Source of the DNA: Sphingomonas rhizophila
GTDB lineage: Bacteria > Pseudomonadota > Alphaproteobacteria > Sphingomonadales > Sphingomonadaceae
Direction: 5' to 3'
Assembly (NCBI RefSeq): GCF_014396585.1
Contig: NZ_CP060717.1
Coordinates: forward strand, 1,302,001 to 1,366,000
Length of the DNA stretch: 64,000 nt
The notes under the pieces were generated by a model. That model was not told the origin of the DNA. It did not search any database and saw only the letters and a program-made list of their open reading frames with translations. Below, piece by piece: positions 55,925-63,914 of this stretch. The first letter of the stretch is position 1; each line of letters begins with the position of its first letter. A program made the position numbers and the translations under genes.

Positions 55925-56823
55925 ATGTTCGACTGGAACGACCTGCGTTATTTCATCGCCGTGGCCCGTGTTGGCAGCACGCTCGCCGCGGGGCGGTCCA
56001 TGCGAGTTAGCCAGACCACCGTGTCCCGACGGATCGCAGCGCTCGAACAATCGCTCGGGCTGCTTCTGTTCGACCGCCGCCAGGCCGGTTACGCGCTGAC
56101 GCCAGCGGGCAAACAATTGCTCGACCGCGCCATCGTCGTCGAACAAGCGGCACTCAGCTTCGCCGAAGCGGCGGGGTTCCAGTCACGCGACAATAGTGGA
56201 ACGGTCCGGGTGACCACCTCCGACATTTTCTCCAATACCTTCTTGCCGCCATGGTTGGCCGAGTTGCATGAAGCCCATCCGGATATCCGGATCGAGCTTG
56301 ATGAGTGCGGAACGGTCCGCGACCTGGGCGCCGGGGAAGCCGATGTCGCCATTCGCAGCACCGCCGCGGCTGCCCCGCCGGAGTCGTCGGCAGGCGGATT
56401 TGCCCGGACGAATGGACCTTTTACTGCAGCCGCGACTACGCCGCCCGGCACGGCATCCCGCGCACCCGCGCCGCGCTCCACGGGCATGCGCTGGTCGGCG
56501 GTGGCGGGGTGATGACCTGGCGTGCCTATGAAGCAATCCTTCAGGAAATCGGGATCGCCGAGCAGGTCGCCATCCAACAGGCGACGATGACCGGCCTGTT
56601 GACCGGTGTCCGCTCCGGGCTGGGCATTGGCGCCCTTCCCTGCTTCATCGCGGAAGGCGAGGACGACCTGATCCGATGCATGCGCCCAAGGGCTGAGCCG
56701 GATCGCTGGATCTGGCTGCTGACCCATGAACGTGTCCGTCACTCACCGCCGGTGAGAACGGTGGTCGACTTCCTTTATGAACGAATGAAGCGCCGGGTCC
56801 GCGACCTCAACCTCGCCCACTGA
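55925..56823 (+). CDS. LysR-family transcriptional regulator (frameshifted)
   Basis: A one-component regulator. The helix-turn-helix lies at the N-terminus (MFDWNDLRYFIAVARVGSTL, RVSQTTVSRRIAALEQSLGL), followed by the co-inducer domain. The frame breaks at CCCC 56373-56376: one added C joins RSTAAAAPAGVVGRRICPDE to WTFYCSRDYAARHGIPRTRA, giving 299 residues ending at 56823. The C-terminal half includes GLLTGVRSGLGIGALPCFIA. It faces away from urcA and abuts glmS tail to tail with no gap. Confidence 0.9.
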
Positions 56824-58646
56824 TCATTCGACGGTAACGGACTTCGCCAGGTTCCGCGGCTGGTCGACGTCAGTGCCCTTGGCGACCGCCACGTGATACG
56901 CCAGCAACTGCACCGGCACGGCATAGACCAGCGGCGCGATCAGCGGGTGGACGCTCGGCATCTCGATCGTCGCCATGCAGCCCTCGCCGGCCTCCGCCAG
57001 GCCTTCGGCATCGCTGATCAGGATGATCTTGCCGCCCCGGGCGCGAACTTCCTGCATGTTGCTGACGGTTTTTTCGAACAGGGGTCCTGACGGCGCTAGG
57101 ACGATCACCGGCACCGCATCGTCGATCAGCGCGATCGGGCCGTGTTTCATCTCACCAGCCGCATAACCTTCGGCGTGGATGTAGCTGATTTCCTTAAGTT
57201 TCAGCGCGCCTTCCATCGCCATCGGATAATCGGGGCCGCGGCCGAGATAGAGGACGTCGCGGGCGGGCGCGACGAGGTGGGCGTGGCTGGCGATTTCCTC
57301 GTCATGCGCCAGCGCATGGTTCATCGCCTGCGGCGCCTCTTGCAGGTGCGCGACGATCTCGCGCTCTTCGTCTTCGCTCAGCCGGCCCTTGGCGCGGGCG
57401 AGGTTGGCCGCCAACGCGGCGAGCACCGCCAGCTGGCATGTGAACGCCTTGGTCGAGGCGACGCCGATTTCCGGACCGGCATGGGTCGGGAGTAGCAGGT
57501 CGGCCTCACGTGCCATCGAACTGGTCGGCACGTTGACTACGACAGCGATAGTCTGCCCCTCCGCGCGCGCATGGCGAAGCGCGGCGAGCGTGTCGGCCGT
57601 CTCGCCGCTCTGCGAGATGAACAGCGCCAGGCCGCCCGGCTCCAGCACCGGCTCGCGATAGCGGAACTCCGAGGCGACATCGATGTCGACCGGCACGCGG
57701 GCGAACTGCTCGAACCAATATTTGGCGACCATGCCGGCATAGAAACTGGTACCGCAGGCGACGATCGTCACCCGGTTGACCGCGCCGAGATCGAACTCGA
57801 TGTCCGGCAGGGCCACCTTGCCTTCGAACGGCCGGACGTAGCTTTGCAGGGTCTGCGCCACGACGATCGGCTGCTCGAAAATTTCCTTCTGCATGAAATG
57901 GCGATGATTGCCCTTTTCGATCTTCGCCGCCGACGCGCCGGATTCGACGATGTCGCGGGTAACCGGCTGATTTTCACGATCGAAGATCTGCGCGCTGTCG
58001 CGGCGAACGACGACCCAGTCGCCCTCGTCAAGATAGGCGATCTTCTGGGTCAGCGGCGCGAGCGCCAGCGCGTCGGAACCGAGATAGTTTTCGCCCTCGC
58101 CGTAGCCGACCGTCAGCGGTGCACCCATGCGCGCGCCGATGACGACGTCGGGATGGTCAGCGAACAGGAAGGCGATGGCAAAGGCGCCGTGAAGCCGTGG
58201 CAGGACCGTCGCGACCGCGTCCTGCGGCGATGCGCCGCGTTCGACCTCGCGGGCAACGAGATGGGCAACCACTTCGCTGTCGGTCTGCGACTTGAACTCG
58301 CGACCCTCGGCGATCAGCTCGTCACGCAGCGGCTTGAAATTCTCGATGATGCCGTTGTGGACCAGCGCCACGCGACCGACGATGTGGGGGTGGGCATTGT
58401 CGACCGTCGGTGCGCCGTGCGTTGCCCAGCGGGTATGCGCGATCCCGATGTCGCCGCCCAGCGGATCGGCATCGAGCTCACGCTTCAGATTCTCGAGCTT
58501 TCCTTCCGCGCGGCGGCGATCGAAGCCACCCTCCCGACGGTGCAGATGCCCGCCGAGTCATAGCCGCGATATTCCAGCCGCTTCAGCCCGTCGAACAGCC
58601 GCCCGGCGACGGCCTGCTTGCCGACGATTCCCACAATTCCACACAT
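56824..58646 (-). CDS. glmS: Glutamine-fructose-6-phosphate aminotransferase (frameshifted)
   Basis: First step of amino-sugar synthesis for peptidoglycan and lipopolysaccharide. The catalytic Cys2 is in [20 protein letters not shown] (ATG at 58646). The frame breaks at CCC 58533-58535; one added base joins [20 protein letters not shown] to the glutaminase part ([32 protein letters not shown]). Two SIS domains follow ([60 protein letters not shown]), ending [13 protein letters not shown]. Repaired length is 607 residues, matching the family. glmU lies 1.1 kb away. Confidence 0.94.
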
Positions 58647-58748
58647 GGGCCCTCGATACGCTCCCTTGTTCCAATCGACAGCCGCGCTACACCAGCAAAG
58701 GAGGCCAGCCTAGCCCCACGCGCGGGCTGTGCCGATGGGGGAAGCACG

Positions 58749-59786
58749 ATGCGAAAATTGGCTGCCTGTCTCGCTCTGACCGCCTTGGCACTGGGCGGAT
58801 ACCGACCCGAAGCCAAAGCCGGTGTCGGCCCGGCAGCAGTTCCCTCGGCTTACCTCGACAGCCGCGGCCTGCCCGACGCGTGGAGCGGCGGGGTGCGGAT
58901 GATCCCGATCAAGACCCCGAAGGGCGACTTCCGGGTATGGGTCAAGCGGGTCGGCAACAATCCGAAGCTGAAGCTGCTGCTCCTGCACGGCGGGCCGGGG
59001 GCGACTCACGACCCATTCCAGGTGTTTGACAGCTTCCTTCCGCAGGAGGGCATCGAATATTATTATTACGACCAGCTCGGGTCCGGCCGGAGCGACCGGC
59101 CCAACGATGACGACCTGTGGACCGTAGACCGTTTCGTCAGCGAAGTGGAACAGGTCAGGTCGGCGATTGGCGCCGACGCGTCGAACTTCTGCCTGCTCGG
59201 GCAAAGCTGGGGCGGCTTGCTGGCCATGGAATATGCGCTGAAGCACCAGGACCAGCTGAAGTGCCTGGTCGTGTCCAACATGATGGCTTCGATCCCGGCC
59301 TACAACGACTACGCCAATCGAGTCCTGAAGCCGCAGATGGATCCGGCAAAGCTCAAGATCGTCGAGGAACTGGAGCGGACCGGCAAGACGGACGACCCGC
59401 GCTACCTCGGCATCCTGATGCCCGAGTTCTACGAGAAGCATATCCTGCGCCGTCCCGCTGCCGAATGGCCGGAGCCGGTGGTCTACGGCCTGACCCCTGG
59501 CCCCATGAACCAGCACCTTTACGTGCTGATGCAAGGGCCGAGCGAAATGGGCGCGAGCGGCCGCCTGGCGAACTGGGATCGCTTCAACGACCTCAAGCGC
59601 ATCGCCGTCCCGACACTGGTCATCTCCGGCAAGCACGACACGATGGACCCCACCTACATGGCGCGGATGGCGAGCGAATTCCCCAAGGGCGAGCTGCTGG
59701 CCACCAACGGCGGCCACATGGCGATGTACGACGATCAGCCCGCCTATTTTGCGGGGCTGACCAAATTTCTGCGCAAGTTCAAATAG
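58749..59786 (+). CDS. Proline iminopeptidase-family alpha/beta hydrolase (secreted)
   Basis: A 345-residue protein starting MRKLAACLALTALALGGYRP, with a signal peptide, so periplasmic. It has the oxyanion motif LLLHGGPGATHDPF, the nucleophile in LLGQSWGGLLAMEYAL (GxSxGG), the acid in SGKHDTMDPTYM and the His in TNGGHMAMYDDQ: a complete catalytic triad of the S33 family. It probably releases N-terminal proline or related residues from peptides. The unusual feature is a signal peptide, since most S33 enzymes are cytosolic. It converges on glmU with one base between the stops. Confidence 0.87.
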   Translation: MRKLAACLALTALALGGYRPEAKAGVGPAAVPSAYLDSRGLPDAWSGGVRMIPIKTPKGDFRVWVKRVGNNPKLKLLLLHGGPGATHDPFQVFDSFLPQEGIEYYYYDQLGSGRSDRPNDDDLWTVDRFVSEVEQVRSAIGADASNFCLLGQSWGGLLAMEYALKHQDQLKCLVVSNMMASIPAYNDYANRVLKPQMDPAKLKIVEELERTGKTDDPRYLGILMPEFYEKHILRRPAAEWPEPVVYGLTPGPMNQHLYVLMQGPSEMGASGRLANWDRFNDLKRIAVPTLVISGKHDTMDPTYMARMASEFPKGELLATNGGHMAMYDDQPAYFAGLTKFLRKFK

Positions 59787-59787
59787 C

Positions 59788-61146
59788 CTAGCGGCTTTCT
59801 TTTTTCGCGCGCTGCTTGTCGCGGAATCGCCTGGCCCAGCCGGCAAAGCCGCGCTGCTCGCCTCGCGCGATCGCCAACTCGTCGGCTGCGACCGGCTTGG
59901 TCACGACGCTGCCTGCGCCGACAATCGCGCCAGCACCGATCGAGACCGGTGCCACCAGCGCGCTGTTCGATCCGATGAACGCGCCCTCGCCGATCTCGGT
60001 CCTGTACTTGAAGAAGCCGTCGTAATTGCAGGTGATGGTGCCCGCGCCGATGTTGGCCTTCGCGCCGACGGTCGCATCGCCGATGTAGCTCAGGTGATTC
60101 GCCTTGGCGCCGGGGCCAAGCGTCGCTTTCTTCATCTCGACGAAGTTGCCGACTTTGGCGCCTTCGCCCATCACCGCGCCGGGCCGAAGCCGGGCGAACG
60201 GACCAACCTCGCAACCGCTGGCGATGCTGGCGCCCTCGATATGGCAGAAGGCGCGTATGACCGCGCCATCGGCGATCTCGACCCCCGGTCCGAATACGAC
60301 ATGCGGCTCGATCGTCGCGTCACGGCCGAGCCTGGTATCGTGGCTGAACCAGACGCTTTCCGGGTCGATCAGGGTCGCACCCTGGTTCAGCGCTTCCTCG
60401 CGGCGGCGGCGCTGCCAATCGAGCTCGAGGTGAGCCAACTCGGCGCGGCTGTTGACGCCCGCCGTCTCGAACGCCTCGCCCTCGATCGCGACCGAGTGCC
60501 GCCCCTCTTCGGCCGCGACCATCACGACATCCGGCAGGTAATATTCACCTGCCGCATTGTCGTTGCCGACCTTGTCCAGCCAGCGGAACAGGTCGGCCGA
60601 CCCGACCGCCATCATCCCGCTATTGCACAGCCTGACGGCGCGTTCGGCGTCGTTCGCATCCTTGTATTCGACCATCTTGGCGATGCGGTCGCCCTCGCCG
60701 AGAATCACACGACCGTAAGACTTGCCGTCTTCGGGTGAACTGGCGAGCACGACGACGCCGGGCCGGTCGTGCGCGTCCAGCCGCTCGAGCATCCGCCGAA
60801 GCGTTGCCCCGGTGACGAATGGCGTGTCGCCATAGAGGATGATGACGGACCCTTCGAAGCCGTCCAGCGCCTCCGCCGCCATTTGCACGGCGTGCGCGGT
60901 TCCTTTCTGCTCCGCCTGGACCGCGGTTGTGACGCCATGTCCCTCGACCGCCGCCTCGATCTGCTCGCGGCCCTTGCCAACCACCACGACCCGGCGCGCG
61001 GCGCCGAGCGAATCCACGGTGTCGAGCAAGTGCTGGAGCATCGGCTTGCCGGCGATGGGGTGAAGCACCTTGTGCGTGTCGGAACGCATCCGGGTGCCCT
61101 GGCCGGCGGCGAGGATGACGACCGAAAATGGGTTGGCTGTTGTCAT
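59788..61146 (-). CDS. glmU: Bifunctional UDP-GlcNAc pyrophosphorylase / GlcN-1-P acetyltransferase
   Basis: Final two steps to UDP-GlcNAc. From the ATG at 61146 it has 452 residues: the uridyltransferase domain with LAAGQGTRMRSDTHKVLHPI, SVIILYGDTPFV and AAGEYYLPDVVMVAAEEGRH, then a left-handed beta-helix acetyltransferase domain of hexapeptide repeats (FGPGVEIADGAVIRAFCHIE; VGNFVEMKKATLGPGAKANH; LSYIGDATVGAKANIGAGTI; NYDGFFKYRTEIGEGAFIGS). It starts 43 bases beyond a strong terminator, so it has its own promoter or uses readthrough. Confidence 0.96.
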   Translation of the reverse strand: MTTANPFSVVILAAGQGTRMRSDTHKVLHPIAGKPMLQHLLDTVDSLGAARRVVVVGKGREQIEAAVEGHGVTTAVQAEQKGTAHAVQMAAEALDGFEGSVIILYGDTPFVTGATLRRMLERLDAHDRPGVVVLASSPEDGKSYGRVILGEGDRIAKMVEYKDANDAERAVRLCNSGMMAVGSADLFRWLDKVGNDNAAGEYYLPDVVMVAAEEGRHSVAIEGEAFETAGVNSRAELAHLELDWQRRRREEALNQGATLIDPESVWFSHDTRLGRDATIEPHVVFGPGVEIADGAVIRAFCHIEGASIASGCEVGPFARLRPGAVMGEGAKVGNFVEMKKATLGPGAKANHLSYIGDATVGAKANIGAGTITCNYDGFFKYRTEIGEGAFIGSNSALVAPVSIGAGAIVGAGSVVTKPVAADELAIARGEQRGFAGWARRFRDKQRAKKESR

Positions 61147-61188
61147 GGGCGGTGCCTTGGCATGGCCGCCCCTCCTTTTCCATAGAAG

Positions 61189-61218
61189 AAGGGCCCCGGA
61201 GTTTCCTCCGGAGCCCTT
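61189..61218 (-). terminator. Rho-independent terminator after the histone-like gene
   Basis: On the reverse strand a 10-12 bp GC stem (61207-61216 with 61191-61200, one G-U pair) with a GGAAAC loop is followed by CTTCTTCT. It lies about 20 bases after the repaired stop at 61237-61239. The unrepaired frame would read through it. Confidence 0.8.
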
Positions 61219-61236
61219 CGTATCCATGGGCTCGCC

Positions 61237-61787
61237 TTAGCTGGCGGGGTGCCAGACGTGCTGGGCTTGGCCGTCGTCCGCTTGCGCGTCGTCGAGGCCG
61301 AGCGGCGCTTGGCCGCGGGCTTGCGGGCGGCGGTGGAAGTCGTCGATTTCGGAGCCGTCGACTTCGCCGCCGTCGAACGCTTGGCCGCCGGCTTGCGTTT
61401 CGCTCCGCCCGTCGAGCGGGTGGTGGACTTCACGCCGACCGCCTTCTTGGCGCTGCTGGCCGCGTTCGACACGGCCGTCTCAGCCTCGTCGATCCACTTT
61501 CCGGACAGGACCCGCTGGGCGGCATCTGCGACCGCTTCAGCGATCAGGGTGCCGAGCTTCGAGGCGCTCGACATCATCGTGTTGGCGGCCTGGCTGGCAC
61601 TATCGGCGGCATCAAGGCCGGCGTCGCGAATTGCGCGGCGCGCCTTCGGGCTTGCGGCGATGGCCGCGGCCGCGGCAGTCAGCCCCGCCGCGAGCATTTC
61701 TCGGCTCATTGCCGCCTTGGTGATCTTGTCGATGGTCGATTTATCCGAGCTCTTGTTGCCCGAACTCTTTGTGGTGGACTTCGCCAT
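61237..61787 (-). CDS. Histone H1-like Lys/Ala-rich protein (frameshift at the very end)
   Basis: A basic protein starting MAKSTTKSSGNKSSDKSTID. The first half is an Ala-rich helical part (MLAAGLTAAAAAIAASPKAR, GTLIAEAVADAAQRVLSGKW). The second is a tail of Lys/Ala/Ser/Thr repeats (KRKPAAKRSTAAKSTAPKST; RKPAAKRRSASTTRKRTTAK) like the DNA-binding tails of bacterial H1 homologues, so a nucleoid role is plausible. In the given frame it continues to 61143 through its own terminator. One G added to GGGG 61246-61249 ends it SGTPAS at TAA 61237-61239, with 183 residues. AGAGGAG precedes the start. Confidence 0.72.
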
Positions 61788-61865
61788 GCACTGCGCTCCT
61801 CTCGATTTGTTTCGAAAGACGGTTCAACGCCGAAACGGTTCCGGTTTTAGCGAAACGGCAGACAA

Positions 61866-61900
61866 GTAAAAGGGAGCTGTCGCACCACACGACAGCCCCC
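61866..61900 (-). terminator. Rho-independent terminator of a short reverse-strand transcript
   Basis: On the reverse strand GGGGGCTGTCG (61890-61900) pairs with CGACAGCTCCC (61872-61882; one G-U), with a 7-base loop, then TTTTACTTG. It lies 54 bases after the 18-codon ORF and 79 bases before the histone-like gene start, so it ends a separate small RNA or acts as an attenuator. Confidence 0.8.
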
Positions 61901-61953
61901 TTCAACATGGTCAGCGATCGGGTTTCAAGCCCGGGGGACCACGGGTCAGCTGG

Positions 61954-62010
61954 TTAGGCTGCCATCCCCCAAGCGAACTTCTCCGACCTCTTAGCTGAAC
62001 CATGAGACAT
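61954..62010 (-). CDS. Candidate 18-codon small ORF behind a perfect Shine-Dalgarno
   Basis: ATG at 62008-62010 opens MSHGSAKRSEKFAWGMAA and stops at TAA 61954-61956. The 13 bases AAAGGAGGTGATC (62013-62025) are fully complementary to the 3' end of 16S rRNA, with seven bases between GGAGG and the ATG. An AT-rich stretch and a palindrome lie upstream, and a T-tailed terminator downstream. Together these describe a transcript of roughly 170-200 bases. It could be a real small protein, a leader peptide for the histone-like gene, or a small RNA that binds ribosomes. No family is recognised. Confidence 0.5.
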   Translation of the reverse strand: MSHGSAKRSEKFAWGMAA

Positions 62011-62042
62011 CGGATCACCTCCTTTCGCTGCGTAATTGCAGG

Positions 62043-62056
62043 CACAACATGTTGTG
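62043..62056. promoter_or_regulatory. Perfect 14-bp palindrome upstream of the small ORF
   Basis: CACAACATGTTGTG is a perfect palindrome 33 bases before the small ORF's ATG, inside an AT-rich stretch (62031-62092) that contrasts with the GC-rich neighbours. It is a good candidate operator. The promoter itself cannot be assigned with confidence. Confidence 0.45.
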
Positions 62057-62089
62057 TATGGAGCGCAAGAACAAGACTTGTATTGTATT

Positions 62090-62524
62090 TTAGTTTCGGC
62101 AATCCTCGATGCTTCGCGCCGCCTCCGGCCATGCCGGGATCAACAGCGCGGCGCCTCCTCCACCCGCCACCACGAACCGCCCGCGGCTATACGCGATCGC
62201 GTCGAGCAGCGAGTCGCGCGGCGTCAGGCTGGTCGTCGTCGACGGAAGGCTGCGCGTCGCCGTGTCGGTTGCGACGGTCATCGGGCCGGACAAGGCCGTA
62301 AGCGGGTCCGTGCGCTGGAGCGTGACATTCCGGGTCGCCCGATCGCAGCGGATGGTGAAGACATTGGCGAATCGCGCCTCGCTTCCCGTCGGCGTTGACC
62401 GGTATGTCCAACCGCCAGCAGTCAGCGGCGTCGAACGCATCGAGTCGAACAGGGAAGTTGCGGAGCTTTGCGCCGTCGCAGGCGCGGCCAGCGCGAGCGC
62501 GGCCACCGTCAGTATGGCACGCAT
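62090..62524 (-). CDS. Exported protein of unknown function
   Basis: A 144-residue product with a signal peptide ([20 protein letters not shown]). The mature part has LTAGGWTYRSTPTGSEARFA, NVFTIRCDRATRNVTLQRTD and DAIAYSRGRFVVAGGGGAAL, with a Cys pair (IRCDR, IEDCRN) suited to a periplasmic disulfide. The pattern, a small beta-rich protein ending in a Cys, occurs in sphingomonads as a conserved hypothetical. Its start overlaps the phaR stop by one base (TGATG), so the two are co-translated. Confidence 0.78.
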   Translation of the reverse strand: MRAILTVAALALAAPATAQSSATSLFDSMRSTPLTAGGWTYRSTPTGSEARFANVFTIRCDRATRNVTLQRTDPLTALSGPMTVATDTATRSLPSTTTSLTPRDSLLDAIAYSRGRFVVAGGGGAALLIPAWPEAARSIEDCRN

Positions 62525-63057
62525 CACTTGCCGATCTTGTCGACCTTGGCCTGGAGGGCGGCAAGTTCGGCCCGGAGCTTGGCCAGCTCGTCGCTGCTGC
62601 TGTCCGGTGCGACATCGCCGGCTGTGCTCTTCTTGCCGGTGAACGCCGAAGCGGCGCCTTCGAACATCGCCATGTTGCGCTTGGTAAGGTCGGCCAGCAT
62701 GTTGCTGCCGAATGCGCCGGCCAGCGCCTGCTGGTTTTTCTTGAACGCGTCCATCGCGGCCTCGAGATATTGCGGCACCGCGCCCTGCATCTGTCCGCCG
62801 TACAGCGCGATCAGCTCCCGCAGGAAATTCACCGGAAGGAGCGTCGATCCGCGGGCTTCTTCCTCGACGATGATCTGGGTCAGCACCTGGTGCGTGATGT
62901 CTTCGCCCGACTTGGCATCGACGACTTCGAAATCCCGGCCCTCGCGGACCATCTGTCCAAGGCGATCGAGGGTGATGTAGGTCGACTGTTCGGTGTCGTA
63001 GAGTCGGCGGTTCGCATATTTCTTGATCGTGACCTTGCCGCCCGCCGCCTTCGCCAT
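62524..63057 (-). CDS. phaR: Polyhydroxyalkanoate synthesis repressor PhaR
   Basis: DNA- and PHA-granule-binding repressor of phasin genes. The 177 residues have the N-terminal PHB/PHA accumulation regulator DNA-binding domain ([60 protein letters not shown]) and the PhaR accumulation domain ([20 protein letters not shown]), ending in a coiled coil ([20 protein letters not shown]). The start at 63057 is the family start; the open frame to 63531 passes through the tRNA gene and is not real. Confidence 0.94.
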   Translation of the reverse strand: MAKAAGGKVTIKKYANRRLYDTEQSTYITLDRLGQMVREGRDFEVVDAKSGEDITHQVLTQIIVEEEARGSTLLPVNFLRELIALYGGQMQGAVPQYLEAAMDAFKKNQQALAGAFGSNMLADLTKRNMAMFEGAASAFTGKKSTAGDVAPDSSSDELAKLRAELAALQAKVDKIGK

Positions 63058-63165
63058 TCCCGAACTCCTGAATTGATTGCGCGGGAACCTAGACCCCTCT
63101 TTTGCGCGCTGCAACATCGGGCCGTCTTGCCGCGCCGTCCCCGCATCGCTAAGCGGCATGGCAAC

Positions 63166-63242
63166 GCACCCATAGCTCAGCTGGATAGAGCGCTGCCCTC
63201 CGAAGGCAGAGGCCAGAGGTTCGAATCCTCTTGGGTGCGCCA
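63166..63242 (+). tRNA. tRNA-Arg (anticodon CCG)
   Basis: A 77-base cloverleaf with encoded CCA. Acceptor GCACCCA (63166-63172) pairs with TGGGTGC (63232-63238); D arm GCTC/GAGC; anticodon stem CTGCC/GGCAG with loop CTCCGAA, so the anticodon is CCG, reading CGG; T arm AGAGG-TTCGAAT-CCTCT. All four stems pair. Confidence 0.97.
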
Positions 63243-63524
63243 TTTCCGCTCCGGACGTTCGGGGCAGCGCGGAACGCCACAGCCCCCCCTTCGCCTCCTG
63301 GTTTCGTTTCCATCCCCGACAGCGCCTACGAAGCGCGCACGCTTCCTGCCGATGGCCACGCCGACAAGTGCGGCCGATCACTTGCATCTGGGCGGCTAGA
63401 CATGTCCGTCGACGCGCGCACGAACCACCGATTGGGCGACAAAAAGGCGGCGCTTTGCCCGACCGTACTCCATCGCCAAGCGAAGGAGCCGCTCGCTGCC
63501 GCCGGTCGCGAGCACCAACTGCTA
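63243..63524. other. Non-coding stretch between tRNA-Arg and the SqrR-like operon
   Basis: About 280 bases without a supported gene. Forward frames stay open for up to 100 codons, but the translations are low-complexity and have no ribosome site or known motif. No terminator, repeat of the tRNA 3' end or integrase remnant is visible. Confidence 0.6.
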
Positions 63525-63552
63525 TTGACAATGGTTTAGAGTTTTCTAAATT
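63525..63552 (+). promoter_or_regulatory. Promoter and operator of the SqrR/BigR-like operon
   Basis: TTGACA (63525-63530) and TAAATT (63547-63552) are spaced by 16 bases. Between and over them lies the inverted repeat TTTAGA-GTTT-TCTAAA (63535-63550), an AT-rich palindrome of the type bound by BigR/SqrR repressors. Bound repressor would cover the -10, giving autorepression of the regulator and the gene after it. Confidence 0.75.
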
Positions 63553-63575
63553 AGGGTTCTCTGTTGGAGTTGCTG

Positions 63576-63914
63576 ATGACCGATCCGGACATTCCCTTCG
63601 CCGGGCAGGCGGCGATCGCGGCCGGGGTTCTCAAATCCCTGGCCCATGAAGGCCGGCTGCTTGTGCTCTGCTTTCTGGTGGAGGCGGGAGAGCTGTCGGT
63701 CGGTGAGTTGGTCGCGCGTATCGGCCTCAGCCAGTCCGCACTTTCCCAGCACCTTGCCAGGCTACGCGCCGAGGGTCTCGTGACCACGCGCAAAGAGGCA
63801 CAGACCGTTTTCTATCGGATCGCCGACGACAAGGTCCGCTCGCTCCTCGCCATCCTCCATGATCTCTACTGCCCGGCGCTTGGCGCGGGCGCATCGAAGG
63901 AAATTTCGTCATGA
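63576..63914 (+). CDS. ArsR-family repressor of the SqrR/BigR persulfide-sensor type
   Basis: A 112-residue winged-helix repressor starting [20 protein letters not shown], with GGAG before the ATG. The recognition helix is [19 protein letters not shown] and the wing is [13 protein letters not shown]. Two cysteines, C32 ([13 protein letters not shown]) and C99 (HDLYCPALG), sit 67 residues apart, like the pair that forms a persulfide bridge in SqrR and BigR; no CxC metal motif is present. It probably represses until sulfide or persulfide builds up. Its stop overlaps the next start (ATGA). Confidence 0.85.
   Translation: MTDPDIPFAGQAAIAAGVLKSLAHEGRLLVLCFLVEAGELSVGELVARIGLSQSALSQHLARLRAEGLVTTRKEAQTVFYRIADDKVRSLLAILHDLYCPALGAGASKEISS

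Noticed and set aside
58647..58748. glmS ribozyme in front of glmS
   Set aside because: The 100-base gap has none of the ribozyme's conserved core, which is a feature of Firmicutes; none is expected here.
62011..62025. Forward-strand sequence identical to the 3' end of 16S rRNA
   Set aside because: Only about 14 bases match and there is no rRNA body upstream. It is better explained as the reverse complement of a strong Shine-Dalgarno for the small ORF.
63166..63575. tRNA-Arg as an integration site for a genomic island with the sulfide operon
   Set aside because: No integrase, no repeat of the tRNA 3' end in the window, and no composition break beyond the short AT-rich operator. The far side is not visible.
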